Positions 24,326 to 33,241 are shown, counted from the first letter of the stretch. The stretch is DNA of 64,000 bases from Paenibacillus sophorae (GCF_018966525.1 NZ_CP076607.1:4340001-4404000); one strand, 5' to 3'. A program made the numbers and translations. Notes: generated by a model from the letters alone, not told the origin.

Positions 24326-24359
24326 ATAAAAAAAAGAGGCTAGAGAATATTCTCCAACC
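24326..24359 (-). terminator. Terminator at the end of the replication operon
   Basis: On the minus strand GGTTGGAGAA pairs with TTCTCTAGCC (two G-U pairs) and is followed by TCTTTTTTTT. The stop codon of the initiator-like gene is within the stem. Confidence 0.75.
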
Positions 24360-24963
24360 TTACACTGTAATGGTTATTGTATTTGCTAAAGATGATCTTG
24401 TCATTTTCATCATATCTATAATCTGTACCTAACTCATGTTTCTCAATACTAAGCAATTTTTCCTTTTTCAAGATTCCGTTGTATTTGATAATTGTTTTGC
24501 TGTTTAGACCAGTCTCTCTAGATATTGTTGCTATCCCTGTATAACAGAATTGATTCAGTGTTATCTTTCTGTTTATATAACTCTCATAATAAAACAATAA
24601 TCGAACACCATTAAATCCAATCCTCGGTATGTGTTTAAGGATATCTACATACACATGTGTAAACTTATTTTTACTTTTTACTAACTGTTCATTTAAAAAT
24701 ATTTTCCCCTTTGAATGACTATCAATTTTTACTGGTTCAAGTATGTATTGATTTCTGTTTAGGTTGTCAAAAGATTTTTTAATTGTCCGGTTATCATTTA
24801 TATGCAACTGATCCTTAATGTGCTCTTTGCTACTAATAACAAACTCATTTGATCCATTTATGTATTGCAGTGTTTTGAGTTTAATCAAAATTGCAAAGTC
24901 TAATGATGACAACTCAGGATTCCTTATTATACTGTTTGGCATCTGTACATATTGCTTACCCAT
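24340..24963 (-). CDS. RepA/DnaD-like replication initiator
   Basis: A 207-residue protein. Its N-terminus (MGKQYVQMPNSIIRNPELSS, then LDFAILIKLKTLQYI) is the opening of a winged-helix domain as in RepA_N initiators and phage replisome organisers; a second HTH-like segment lies at about 145-175 (FCYTGIATISRETGLNSKTI). It follows the RecD2-type helicase (TAAAATG junction) and is followed by four 22-bp iterons, its likely binding sites. I infer origin recognition. A pure transcriptional role is possible. Confidence 0.65.
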   Translation of the reverse strand: MGKQYVQMPNSIIRNPELSSLDFAILIKLKTLQYINGSNEFVISSKEHIKDQLHINDNRTIKKSFDNLNRNQYILEPVKIDSHSKGKIFLNEQLVKSKNKFTHVYVDILKHIPRIGFNGVRLLFYYESYINRKITLNQFCYTGIATISRETGLNSKTIIKYNGILKKEKLLSIEKHELGTDYRYDENDKIIFSKYNNHYSVRLENIL

Positions 24964-24964
24964 T

Positions 24965-27223
24965 TTATCTAGCCTTCTTCAGCAAATCGCATAAATGTGT
25001 ATTCCGTCTCATATTATCCACTTTTCGTATGGCATAATTCAGTGTCTCGGCTTGAGTTAAGAATATGCACTTCTGCTTACTGCGAGTGATTGCCGTATAG
25101 ATTAGATTAGCAGAAATTTGGAATTTATTGGATTTATCTACTATACACAAAGCAGCTTCAGACGAACTTCCTTGTGATTTGTGAATGGTATATGACCAAC
25201 TGTGTAATAACTGAGTTGCTAATCCAAAGTCTAATCTGACTAGATTATCATCAAATTGAACAATGATCCCCTTCTTATCTCTTTCAGTCATCTCTTCGTC
25301 TTTATTGCCTTTCTTGTCATCCTCAAACTTTAAATCAATTACATTCCCTGAGTCTCCATTAACTACATCTATTCCTTGCTCATCCATGTCGGCAATTCGG
25401 TACATATTTACGGTGTTCAAAACGTAGTCTCCAACTCTTAAGATATTATCGAAACCATATTTATGTTCCTTCTTATTACCGTCTTGTGGATTAACAACTT
25501 CCTGTATATATTTATTTATTTCAATCGTTCCAAGCTTACCCTTCTTGGTTGGTGTTAGCACCATGATGTCTTCAGGAGTAAATGTCTCAAGGAAAGTTTT
25601 ATAATATGTCTTATACCCTTTTTCCATATGTATTTGATCTACGCAATGCAAAAGAAAGTTATCGCCAAATAACTTCTTACCTTCAAAATCATTCTTAACA
25701 AATTGCTGTCCTTTTCTAATCTTTGTTGCAATATCTAATATCCCGCCATCACTCTGTCTAAAAACAATGTCAAGTTTAGTCATCGGTATGGTTCCACTTT
25801 CAATTACATCGTGAAGGAAATTTCCAGCCTGAATACTCAATAACTGGAATGAATCGCCACAGAAGAGTAATCTAGTTTTTGGATTTTTTATTTTTGCTAA
25901 TAAACTTGCAAGGATAAACACATCAGTCATCCCTGCTTCATCTATGATCACAAAGTCTTCCGCAATCTCGTACATATTTTCTTCATCTTTATCCATACCG
26001 TAACCAATTTTTCTATGTATAGTTTGTGCATCTACTCCTGTATACTTCTTTGTTACTTTAGCAGCTTTAGCTGATGGTGACATAAAAGTATATGTGAGAC
26101 CAAGTTTATCAAGTAAAATAACTAAGAATTTTTGCATCGCAGATTTCCCCGTACCAGCAAAGCCAACAAGAAGATTAACGGGATGCTTTTGAATATTTCT
26201 AAAGAAGTCTTTCTGTTGATGGGTTAGTCCATTTGGAATATCTTCTTTATATTCTTCTTCTATGTACTTAATAAATTCTTCTGAATCAAAATTAAGTTCG
26301 GTTCCATCGTCAAGCTTCTCTTTGAGTTTCTTAGATATGTAATATTCTGCATTGTATGTTCTGATTAATGAAATCTTATTGTCTATAAACTTTAACTCGT
26401 CAGTCTCATCGAGCATTTTATCAATCAACTCAATCTCCAATTCCAACTTCTCTGAAGCACTTCTTAATAAATCTTCTCTGTACATAAAAGTATGTCCATG
26501 TTGCTGATTCTCGTCTATAGTGTACCGGATACCATACATTATTCTTTGCGGATTGTCATGAGCAATGCCCATCTGCTTGGCAACCTTATCTGCTCGTTTG
26601 AATCCCCAACCACTGATAGCGACCAATTCGTATGGGCAGTCTTCAATCTTTTGTATCGCTAATTGTTTGCTGCCGAACTTTTCTTCAAGTTTTAAAATTA
26701 CATCATAGGTGATACCATACTTACCTAATCGTCCAAGTATTTCTTTATAGGCCAGATTATCCATAATACGATTTCTAATACGTTTATAGACAACTGGCCC
26801 AAAGTTTCTTACTTTATCATAATCGAATTTGTCGTCTATGATAAGTTGAACAATATCTTCATCTGGATAGGTTTTATAAACCTCTTTTAACTGTAATTCA
26901 GTCATAAGCGTCGAAAGAAACGCTTGTTGCCCCTCCATTGTTTGTGGCACATCTTGATATATAGAGAGAACGTTATAACTTGCTCCAAATCTAGGGTCAA
27001 CCTTATCTAATTCAATTTGAGCTTCGTATTCGACTCCTAATTCTAGCCGTTGCATTATACCCTTGATTGATAGTCTGTCAAAAGTATTCAGCATAATTTC
27101 ATCATTTTTAGTGTTGCATGAATAAATGCGAAAGTCATTCTTATTATCTGCCTCCCTCTTAGGAAACATCATTTTTTCAGGTGTCAACTTTAATTCAATA
27201 ATATTACTCAAATTACTCTTCAT
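24965..27223 (-). CDS. RecD2-type ATP-dependent helicase
   Basis: About 752 residues. An N-terminal OB-like and helix-hairpin-helix region (GRLGKYGITYDVILKLEEKF, ISGWGFKRADKVAKQMGIAH) precedes the motor. Motifs: GFAGTGKSA (Walker A), FVIIDEAGMTD (Walker B), LLFCGDSFQLLSI, and C-terminal SYTIHKSQGSS with ITRSKQKC. This is RecD2/TraA-type SF1B. The start is uncertain: ATG at 27221-27223 abuts AGGAGG and TTG at 27209-27211 lies 12 bases after it. It overlaps the recombinase end by about ten bases, so translation is probably coupled. Likely the replicative or recombination helicase of the module. Confidence 0.8.
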   Translation of the reverse strand: MKSNLSNIIELKLTPEKMMFPKREADNKNDFRIYSCNTKNDEIMLNTFDRLSIKGIMQRLELGVEYEAQIELDKVDPRFGASYNVLSIYQDVPQTMEGQQAFLSTLMTELQLKEVYKTYPDEDIVQLIIDDKFDYDKVRNFGPVVYKRIRNRIMDNLAYKEILGRLGKYGITYDVILKLEEKFGSKQLAIQKIEDCPYELVAISGWGFKRADKVAKQMGIAHDNPQRIMYGIRYTIDENQQHGHTFMYREDLLRSASEKLELEIELIDKMLDETDELKFIDNKISLIRTYNAEYYISKKLKEKLDDGTELNFDSEEFIKYIEEEYKEDIPNGLTHQQKDFFRNIQKHPVNLLVGFAGTGKSAMQKFLVILLDKLGLTYTFMSPSAKAAKVTKKYTGVDAQTIHRKIGYGMDKDEENMYEIAEDFVIIDEAGMTDVFILASLLAKIKNPKTRLLFCGDSFQLLSIQAGNFLHDVIESGTIPMTKLDIVFRQSDGGILDIATKIRKGQQFVKNDFEGKKLFGDNFLLHCVDQIHMEKGYKTYYKTFLETFTPEDIMVLTPTKKGKLGTIEINKYIQEVVNPQDGNKKEHKYGFDNILRVGDYVLNTVNMYRIADMDEQGIDVVNGDSGNVIDLKFEDDKKGNKDEEMTERDKKGIIVQFDDNLVRLDFGLATQLLHSWSYTIHKSQGSSSEAALCIVDKSNKFQISANLIYTAITRSKQKCIFLTQAETLNYAIRKVDNMRRNTHLCDLLKKAR

Positions 27224-28280
27224 CCTCCTTATTCTCAATCATTTTTTTGGCGCTTAACTTTAACTGCATAAGCACCCCACCCTTTTGACTCATTATCAAT
27301 TCCAGGAACTCTTCTCTATTCAATTCGTTAAAAATATCATTAGATATTTCATTCTCAAAGCGCAAACTTGGGCTGTTAGACAAATCTTTATGACTGTGTT
27401 GATAATGCTCAAAGTAAGTATCAAAACTGGAATGTCCTAGTTGATCCTTAATTTCTTCAATCTTTCCACCACTCTCTTCAATCCAGCCAGCCATAACATT
27501 TCTCAAACTGTGGGGAACAACTTTTTTACCACCATTGAATTCAAAATGCTCGTTTATATCGTCAAACATGTTCTGAATCGTAGTCTTACTTAAATGAAAT
27601 ACTTTGTTATCATTGTAGCGCCGATAATATTTCTGTTCTTTAATCTGAAGTAATTCATTATAAAACTCTTCGGAGATTGGTTGAACTCTTTCTTTGTCAC
27701 CTTTATCAATTACGGTTACTTCGTAATAATCATGATAGGGATGTTTCTTAATATCATCCCACCCAATGTTTAATATGGCACTTTTACGGAATGAAGTTGT
27801 ATACCCCATTCTAATAAAAGCAGCTTTCTCAAGTCCCTTACTCCGTGTGTTTTTAACAAAGTCACGAATCTCCTTAGCTTCCTGATCATTCATCTCACCA
27901 TGTTTATTTGATTTCGCTTTGAGAAAATCAACCTTAACATGTTGGGCATTAATTGGATAACCGTTAACTTCAAGAAATTCATACAGGCTGAAAATTGCTG
28001 ACAAATACTTATTGATTGTTCTAGGTGCGTAATTATATCCCGTTTCCAAGAAATCTTGATATCTAATAATTATAGAGTTTTTTACCTGGATGTCATCTTC
28101 AGTTAATTTATTAATGTCTTTGTCTTTATACCATCTAAAAAACATTTTTAGTCCGCGTTCGTAAACATCTGCCGTAGATTCATTTTTTTTCTTACATTTC
28201 AATAAGAAAGCTTGGATGTCTTCGTACACAGATCCTTTATGTAATCCAGTCACATTATACTTATTAATTGCTGCTTCCAT
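27213..28280 (-). CDS. Tyrosine recombinase (integrase family)
   Basis: A 355-residue protein with an N-terminal SAM-like arm domain (residues about 15-110) and a C-terminal catalytic domain. Catalytic residues appear intact: R165, K193, H257-x-x-R260, H283, Y293. AAAGGAGGGATTTGTA precedes the ATG. It is the first gene of the leftward operon with helicase and initiator, driven by the promoter at 28340-28368. SPbeta carries integrase-like proteins near here, some acting as regulators rather than recombinases, so this could be integrase, resolvase or repressor-like; the intact active site favours catalysis. Confidence 0.8.
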   Translation of the reverse strand: MEAAINKYNVTGLHKGSVYEDIQAFLLKCKKKNESTADVYERGLKMFFRWYKDKDINKLTEDDIQVKNSIIIRYQDFLETGYNYAPRTINKYLSAIFSLYEFLEVNGYPINAQHVKVDFLKAKSNKHGEMNDQEAKEIRDFVKNTRSKGLEKAAFIRMGYTTSFRKSAILNIGWDDIKKHPYHDYYEVTVIDKGDKERVQPISEEFYNELLQIKEQKYYRRYNDNKVFHLSKTTIQNMFDDINEHFEFNGGKKVVPHSLRNVMAGWIEESGGKIEEIKDQLGHSSFDTYFEHYQHSHKDLSNSPSLRFENEISNDIFNELNREEFLELIMSQKGGVLMQLKLSAKKMIENKEDEE

Positions 28281-28339
28281 TACAAATCCCTCCTTTTAAT
28301 TGATAGTTCTTATTAATCATTATCCCTTTCGGTATCTTC

Positions 28340-28411
28340 ATTATACATCGTTGGATTAATAAAGTAAATATAAATAGTTTCTTGACTTATTGAATAGTTG
28401 TGTGGTATATT
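28340..28411. promoter_or_regulatory. Back-to-back promoters between the two arms
   Basis: Leftward: -35 TTTACT (28363-28368), 17 bases, -10 TATAAT (28340-28345). Rightward: -35 TTGACT (28382-28387), 18 bases, -10 TATATT (28406-28411) preceded by TGG. Between them AAAGTAAATATAAATA (28361-28376) acts as the leftward -35 and looks like the upstream box of the rightward promoter. The rightward one would be read by host RNA polymerase and would start the YonO operon. Confidence 0.75.
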
Positions 28412-28418
28412 TTAGATA

Positions 28419-28437
28419 CAGAGATAAAGCATCTCTG
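28419..28437 (+). other. Leader hairpin at the 5' end of the polymerase operon
   Basis: CAGAGAT and ATCTCTG pair around AAAGC, about ten bases after the predicted start of the rightward transcript. No T tract follows, so it is likely a 5'-stabilising or regulatory hairpin. Confidence 0.6.
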
Positions 28438-28475
28438 AATAAAAAAATCTGAGAGGACGAAATGGTACATACATA

Positions 28476-28745
28476 ATGATCAATAACAAACTACAAAAGG
28501 AAAGACAGAAGCATCGTAGAAATCTACAGGAACTATATTATGATGGAGAGGCTGAGTATATTGATGAAAGATATGTTTCACTGGAATTACTGCAAGGAGA
28601 TGAGGATTGTGTTGAGTATTTAGATAGTAAATATACATATGATGATGAAATAATTCGGCTTAAGAATGGAGCCAATAAGGGGAAGTTTTATCGGGAACCA
28701 TATAAATTAGAAAGCAATGCATTTGAGAAAATCCCTAATAAGTAA
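28476..28745 (+). CDS. Hypothetical protein, possibly coupled to a four-codon leader
   Basis: An 89-residue charged protein (MINNKLQKERQKHRRNLQEL), acidic in its middle (DEDCVEYLD). The AGAGG site is five bases from an ATG that encodes only MVHT and stops at TAATG, where the stop overlaps this gene's ATG. The main start is 19 bases from the ribosome site, so it is probably reached by re-initiation. First gene of the rightward operon; it may set polymerase expression. Function unknown. Confidence 0.5.
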   Translation: MINNKLQKERQKHRRNLQELYYDGEAEYIDERYVSLELLQGDEDCVEYLDSKYTYDDEIIRLKNGANKGKFYREPYKLESNAFEKIPNK

Positions 28746-28772
28746 AAATACATATCAAAGGAATGATATTAA

Positions 28773-29081
28773 TTGAAAAATTTTAAAGTTTCGTCGTTAG
28801 AAGATGCACTAGTCGTATTGGAATATGCAAAAGAATATGATAAACAAGTAAGTTTGGCTGGTGGATATGATAATGAAACAGACGGTGAAGAATATGCTTT
28901 TTATATTCAGGAAAACTTCATAAGTAAAGTCTATGAATTCTTTTATGGTCTAGAACAAATTACAGATGAAAGTATTTTTAAAGCAGACATCTTTACAATG
29001 ACAATGTGGGACTACATCACAGATAGAATTAATCTAGAAGAACTATTGGTCTTTTTTAAGGAAGAAGAATTAATTAAATAA
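28773..29081 (+). CDS. Hypothetical acidic protein, TTG start
   Basis: A 102-residue acidic protein (start KNFKVSSLEDALVVLEYAKE), helical, not recognised. TTG at 28773 lies ten bases after AAAGG. An AATACATA copy lies between the previous stop and this ribosome site. Confidence 0.5.
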   Translation: MKNFKVSSLEDALVVLEYAKEYDKQVSLAGGYDNETDGEEYAFYIQENFISKVYEFFYGLEQITDESIFKADIFTMTMWDYITDRINLEELLVFFKEEELIK

Positions 29082-29096
29082 GGAGGATATAGTTTA

Positions 29097-31874
29097 TTGA
29101 CTAAGCATTCAACAAGTTTAAAATACATACTTAAAATTAATTCATCGACCCTACGTAAAGCCAAATGGGATTATAAAATAAGTTTAGAAGATGCTCTTGA
29201 AAATGATGAAATTGTCTCCCTTGCCGATAGTTCAGTGCTTCGTTTCATAAAGGAGATTGAGTACAAAGAATCTGAAGAAAAAAACAATATTGAAGATCAA
29301 ATTGATGAACTAAAAAATTATATTAAAAAATTAAAGAAAAGCAATAATACACCTGAAAATAGAAAACAAATAAAGTCTCTATATTCAAAATTAAATAATC
29401 TAAAATATTTTCCAAAATACATATGTGTAGTCATTGATAAAATTTCTGATTTTGACCGGATGAATAGAAAAAAGGGGTTTTACATCAATGGATTTAAATT
29501 CAAACGACTATTGGCAACAACTGGAGGTGCAAAGAATAGTACAGTCGTATATATACAAGAAGACATATATGACGAGATAACCAAAAGAATTGATAATGGC
29601 AGAAACAAAGAAAAACCAATAGTTCCTGCAAAACTCGAAGCATATAAGGCTCTTGCTTGTAGCGCTAGCGTTCCAGTGTCTAATCCAAATGGAATTATAG
29701 TGATCGATGATTGTTTAACGGAATTTTACGAAGATGTTATTAGGATATATGACGAAAAAGATATCATCTATCCAAAAGTAGAGGAAGTAAAAAATTATAA
29801 ACTAGAGAATAACGCAAGCGATGGATTCGGTTTGGCTATGCCATCACTAACGTCGCGTTGGAACAAAGAACTTGGCAATAAATATATACCAAGTGGCTTA
29901 TGTATAAGAGGAAGTTTCTTAAAGGGAATGGTTTTTACATTCGATTTTAAAAAATTCGCAGCACAAATAGCTGAAAAAGATACGGTAGTTGATATTTGGG
30001 GAACCCCAAGAAATATTAATGATGCAGAATTGATACTAACATCTTCTATGCTCAAACTATGGAATTCCTATGAAAGTCTTGAACATTATTTGAGTTGCTG
30101 TGACGAAAATAAGTATACATTTAGTGTAACGAAGGTTTCTCCTGAACAATTGGAAAATCAGAGAAATTTAAACTATCAATTCATTCAATCGTTTGATCTT
30201 GATGATCAGCAGATTGATGAATTGATTAAACCGACTGTAGATATGCTAAAAGACTCTCTAGGAAACGATCATATGAAGTCCCTTTTGTTTCTTAAAGGAA
30301 ATCATCTAGCAGACAATAACATCATGAGCGGGAAGTATGATTTTTCTATGGCTCTCATGGCTGATAAAAGAATGATAGATGATCCATTTGTGAAAAATCG
30401 AATTCATGACATGCTAGAAAAAAGAATTGACGATGCTAAAAAAGGAGATTTGATCGTAGACGGTAATTTCAGTATTGTATCTGGAGACCCCTACACCCTC
30501 TGTCAAAGCATGTTTGGACTTAAAAAAACAGGGTTGTTGAATAAAGGAGAATACTATAATAGTTATTGGAATAAAAAAGGAGTTAAGCAAGTAGTGGCAT
30601 TTAGAGCACCAATGACATTACATAATAATATACGTGTATTGGATTTAGTTAATGAAGAATCAGTAAATGAATGGTATAAATATATGAATACAGTAACGAT
30701 AATTAATTCATTTGACTCTACAGCCAGTGCTCTAAACGGTATGGATTTCGATGCGGACATGGTATTAACTGTTAACAATCAGATAATTAAAGATTCTGTT
30801 AAGAGATTAAAGCCAATTATCTGTACTCAAAATGTCGCCGATAAAAAAGTTCCAACCGAAGCGGATTTAATTAAAGCAAATAAACTATCATTCGGCGATG
30901 AAATTGGTTCAGTTACAAACAGAGGAACGGCAATGTATGATGTTTTAGCAAAGTTTGATAAGAATAGTAAAGAATACGACGAGATAATGTATCGTATAAC
31001 CTGTGTGCAACATTTTCAACAAAATGCTATTGATAAGACAAAGGGAATTGAAAGCAAGCCAATGCCAAAAGAGTGGTATGACGGTAAATTTAACACAAAA
31101 TTAGAAGTGGCCGAGTCCATAAAAGGATTTAATAATTCTATATTGGCAGATAAGAAACCATATTTCTTCATATATATTTACCCTCATATCATGAAGAACT
31201 ATAAGAGATATATTGCAAATAACAACACAAATTGTAACTACAGATTTGGTATTTCTCTCAAACAATTGATTAATAAAAACAATAAATCTCAAGAAGAGGA
31301 TTGTTTCATCCAGAATTATTTAGATAATATGCCTGTGTCAATGGCAAATTCAACAATGAATAAGATTTGCTGGAGAATAGAGGACGAATTTAAATTAAAT
31401 TCTCGAAAAATAAAAAAAGAACCATTCGATTACAAGATTATGAAGTCTAACAAGTTTTATGATAAGGATTCAAAGAGGAAAGTTTCAAATCTGTATCTCG
31501 AACATAATGAAAAAATACAAATACATATGAGAAAAATTAAAAGTGACAGAGAAGACGAAGAGACAAAGGCGGAAAAAAGACAAAGATTTATAAGCGAGTT
31601 CAAGAAAAAAGCACTATCTATTTGTAATGACATCGAAGAACTTACAAATATTATCTTAGATATTTGTTATAAAGATAATAGCAAAAGAACAAAACAGTTT
31701 GCATGGGATGTATGTGGAGAACAGATAATTCGAAATCTTTTGAAAAATAATGGTGGCAAATTGATATATCCAGTTCAAGATGAATATGGAGATATTAATT
31801 ATGGAGGATTGAAGTTTAAAGAAAGTGAAAAAATCTGCGAAGAGGATGATTTTATTGAATTTGGTTTTGAATGA
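29097..31874 (+). CDS. yonO: YonO-like single-subunit DNA-dependent RNA polymerase (late transcription)
   Basis: A 925-residue protein starting at TTG with AGGAGG ten bases before. Near residue 550 it has NGMDFDADMVL, which aligns with the NADFDGDQ catalytic loop of multisubunit polymerase beta-prime. The three metal-binding aspartates (D550, D552, D554) are present; the usual glycine is alanine. SPbeta YonO is known to be a single-peptide polymerase related to the beta/beta-prime catalytic barrels and to transcribe SPbeta late genes. Size, motif, and position just before an HU gene and the structural block all agree. It overlaps the next frame by about 20 bases, so the two may be translated together. 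Confidence 0.85.
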   Translation: MTKHSTSLKYILKINSSTLRKAKWDYKISLEDALENDEIVSLADSSVLRFIKEIEYKESEEKNNIEDQIDELKNYIKKLKKSNNTPENRKQIKSLYSKLNNLKYFPKYICVVIDKISDFDRMNRKKGFYINGFKFKRLLATTGGAKNSTVVYIQEDIYDEITKRIDNGRNKEKPIVPAKLEAYKALACSASVPVSNPNGIIVIDDCLTEFYEDVIRIYDEKDIIYPKVEEVKNYKLENNASDGFGLAMPSLTSRWNKELGNKYIPSGLCIRGSFLKGMVFTFDFKKFAAQIAEKDTVVDIWGTPRNINDAELILTSSMLKLWNSYESLEHYLSCCDENKYTFSVTKVSPEQLENQRNLNYQFIQSFDLDDQQIDELIKPTVDMLKDSLGNDHMKSLLFLKGNHLADNNIMSGKYDFSMALMADKRMIDDPFVKNRIHDMLEKRIDDAKKGDLIVDGNFSIVSGDPYTLCQSMFGLKKTGLLNKGEYYNSYWNKKGVKQVVAFRAPMTLHNNIRVLDLVNEESVNEWYKYMNTVTIINSFDSTASALNGMDFDADMVLTVNNQIIKDSVKRLKPIICTQNVADKKVPTEADLIKANKLSFGDEIGSVTNRGTAMYDVLAKFDKNSKEYDEIMYRITCVQHFQQNAIDKTKGIESKPMPKEWYDGKFNTKLEVAESIKGFNNSILADKKPYFFIYIYPHIMKNYKRYIANNNTNCNYRFGISLKQLINKNNKSQEEDCFIQNYLDNMPVSMANSTMNKICWRIEDEFKLNSRKIKKEPFDYKIMKSNKFYDKDSKRKVSNLYLEHNEKIQIHMRKIKSDREDEETKAEKRQRFISEFKKKALSICNDIEELTNIILDICYKDNSKRTKQFAWDVCGEQIIRNLLKNNGGKLIYPVQDEYGDINYGGLKFKESEKICEEDDFIEFGFE

Positions 31875-32646
31875 GAAAAAATACATAGAAGAAATTAGTA
31901 ATGGAACGATTACGGATGATATTTTAACTACAACAATTAGATGCTTAATCAAGAATTATGTAATTGAAGGAAAAAGTAAAAATGAAATTGTTTGTTTGGT
32001 TGAAGAATACCTTTCCAGTAGACTAAAGCAAAAATACAAATCTAAAAAATGGGAGTCTTATATCACAAAGACAGTTGGTTCCGTTTTTAAACAAAAGAAA
32101 AGTTATGAAAAAGAAGAGAAAGAATTTCAATTAAATGAGATTGATTGTATTAAGGTCTCATTTTCTGAGTTAGAAAAAATCAAATTAATTGAAAATATAA
32201 GCGCAGAGAAAATTGCATTTGTTTTGCTGGTATGTGGGAGAATTAATCAGCAATTGAGCAAAGATAATAAAATCGGAACATATTGCAATAGAGAATTTTT
32301 TAAAGATTGCGGCCTCTCCTTCTCTAACGCAAATAGAAATCTAATAAACCATCTAAAACAATTAGGATATGCACAACCATCAAGCAATAATCAGTCTTCA
32401 TTTGTTGAAATTCTTATTGCTGATATAGAATACGGAGATAATGAAGGAATTGTTGTTGATGATTTTAGAGACTTTGTATTGATTTATGAAAAATGGATTG
32501 GTGAAAAAATCGGGAAATGTGGATGTGGAGGTCTGATTAAACTAACAAGTGGCAACAAACGAATGTGTAATATATGTTGGAAAGAGCACCGAAAGGGAAA
32601 AAATAGAGAAAAAGCATTGAGATATTATAATAAAAATAAGCATTAA
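31855..32646 (+). CDS. Zinc-ribbon protein coupled to the phage RNA polymerase
   Basis: About 263 residues with TTG at 31855 as likely start (AGAGG nine bases upstream); GTG 31825 and ATG 31846 are alternatives. The first codons overlap the end of the yonO-like gene. The N-terminal 200 residues are helical and basic; the C-terminus (KCGCGGLIKLTSGNKRMCNI, then CWKEHRKGKNREK) is a C4 zinc ribbon with a basic tail. I know of no SPbeta counterpart here. A transcription-factor-like partner of the polymerase or a replication protein are both possible; the coupling favours the former. Confidence 0.6.
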   Translation: MNLVLNEKKYIEEISNGTITDDILTTTIRCLIKNYVIEGKSKNEIVCLVEEYLSSRLKQKYKSKKWESYITKTVGSVFKQKKSYEKEEKEFQLNEIDCIKVSFSELEKIKLIENISAEKIAFVLLVCGRINQQLSKDNKIGTYCNREFFKDCGLSFSNANRNLINHLKQLGYAQPSSNNQSSFVEILIADIEYGDNEGIVVDDFRDFVLIYEKWIGEKIGKCGCGGLIKLTSGNKRMCNICWKEHRKGKNREKALRYYNKNKH

Positions 32647-32794
32647 ATATAACTTTACCACTTTATTATGGTCAAAAAACCCTTATAAACATTGACTTTT
32701 TTAACGATTTTTTAAAAACGCTAATAGGGAAGAATAAAATAATTATTTTCCCCTATTTATCAATAAAAAACTAATCTAAGGGAGCAATTTAAAC
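32647..32794 (+). promoter_or_regulatory. Leader of the HU gene with a long hairpin
   Basis: AATAGGG (32723-32729) pairs with CCCTATT (32751-32757), extended inward by AT pairs. Upstream, TTGACT near 32692 has no convincing -10. The hairpin may separate expression of the abundant HU protein from the polymerase transcript. Confidence 0.4.
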
Positions 32795-33115
32795 ATGAAT
32801 AAAACAGATCTTACAAATGAAGTTGTAACAAAAACAGGACTACAAAAGAAGGATGCTGAAGCAGCAGTAAATGCAGTATTTGAAACTATTGCTGGCGCTC
32901 TTGCTGAAGGCGATAAAGTTGCAATTTTTGGATTTGGAACCTTCGAAACTCGTGAACGTGCTGCTCGACCAGGTATCAACCCAAAACTTCTAGCACAACT
33001 AAAAGAGCAAGGTGTAGATGCTGAAACTGCAAAAGAACAAGCAACTATTCAAATCGATGCATCTAAGGCTCCTGCTTTCAAGCCAGCAAAAGCGCTGAAG
33101 AATGCAATTAAATAA
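32795..33115 (+). CDS. yonN: HU-family nucleoid protein with an enlarged DNA-binding arm
   Basis: A 106-residue HU-like protein (MNKTDLTNEVVTKTGLQKKD). Residues 1-60 and the end (ASKAPAFKPAKALKNAIK) match HU closely. Bacillus HU has 90-92 residues; here the beta-arm tip carries an extra segment of about 16 residues (NPKLLAQLKEQGVDAETAKE), predicted helical, exactly where the arm contacts the minor groove. In SPbeta the HU-like YonN lies just after YonO. Likely compacts phage DNA or assists polymerase or packaging. Confidence 0.85.
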   Translation: MNKTDLTNEVVTKTGLQKKDAEAAVNAVFETIAGALAEGDKVAIFGFGTFETRERAARPGINPKLLAQLKEQGVDAETAKEQATIQIDASKAPAFKPAKALKNAIK

Positions 33116-33241
33116 TCTAATCAAACAATAATTTTATCGTAAATATACATATACCGAAACTCTATTAGCTTTAGCTAATCTGATGCCTGCATTACCGAGG
33201 GGATTACACTCCCCTCCCCAACTCTACCTTGAAAGGTACAT
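33116..33241 (+). other. Structured leader with two hairpins
   Basis: ATTAGC/GCTAAT (33164-33169, 33174-33179) and GAGGGGA/TCCCCTC (33197-33203, 33210-33216) form two stems between HU and the PhoH-like gene. No T tract follows, so it may be an RNA element that keeps HU mRNA separate. TATACATA precedes them. Confidence 0.45.

Noticed and set aside
24094..24432. Frames on both strands across the iterons
   Set aside because: They run through the 22-bp repeats and the terminator and lack ribosome sites.
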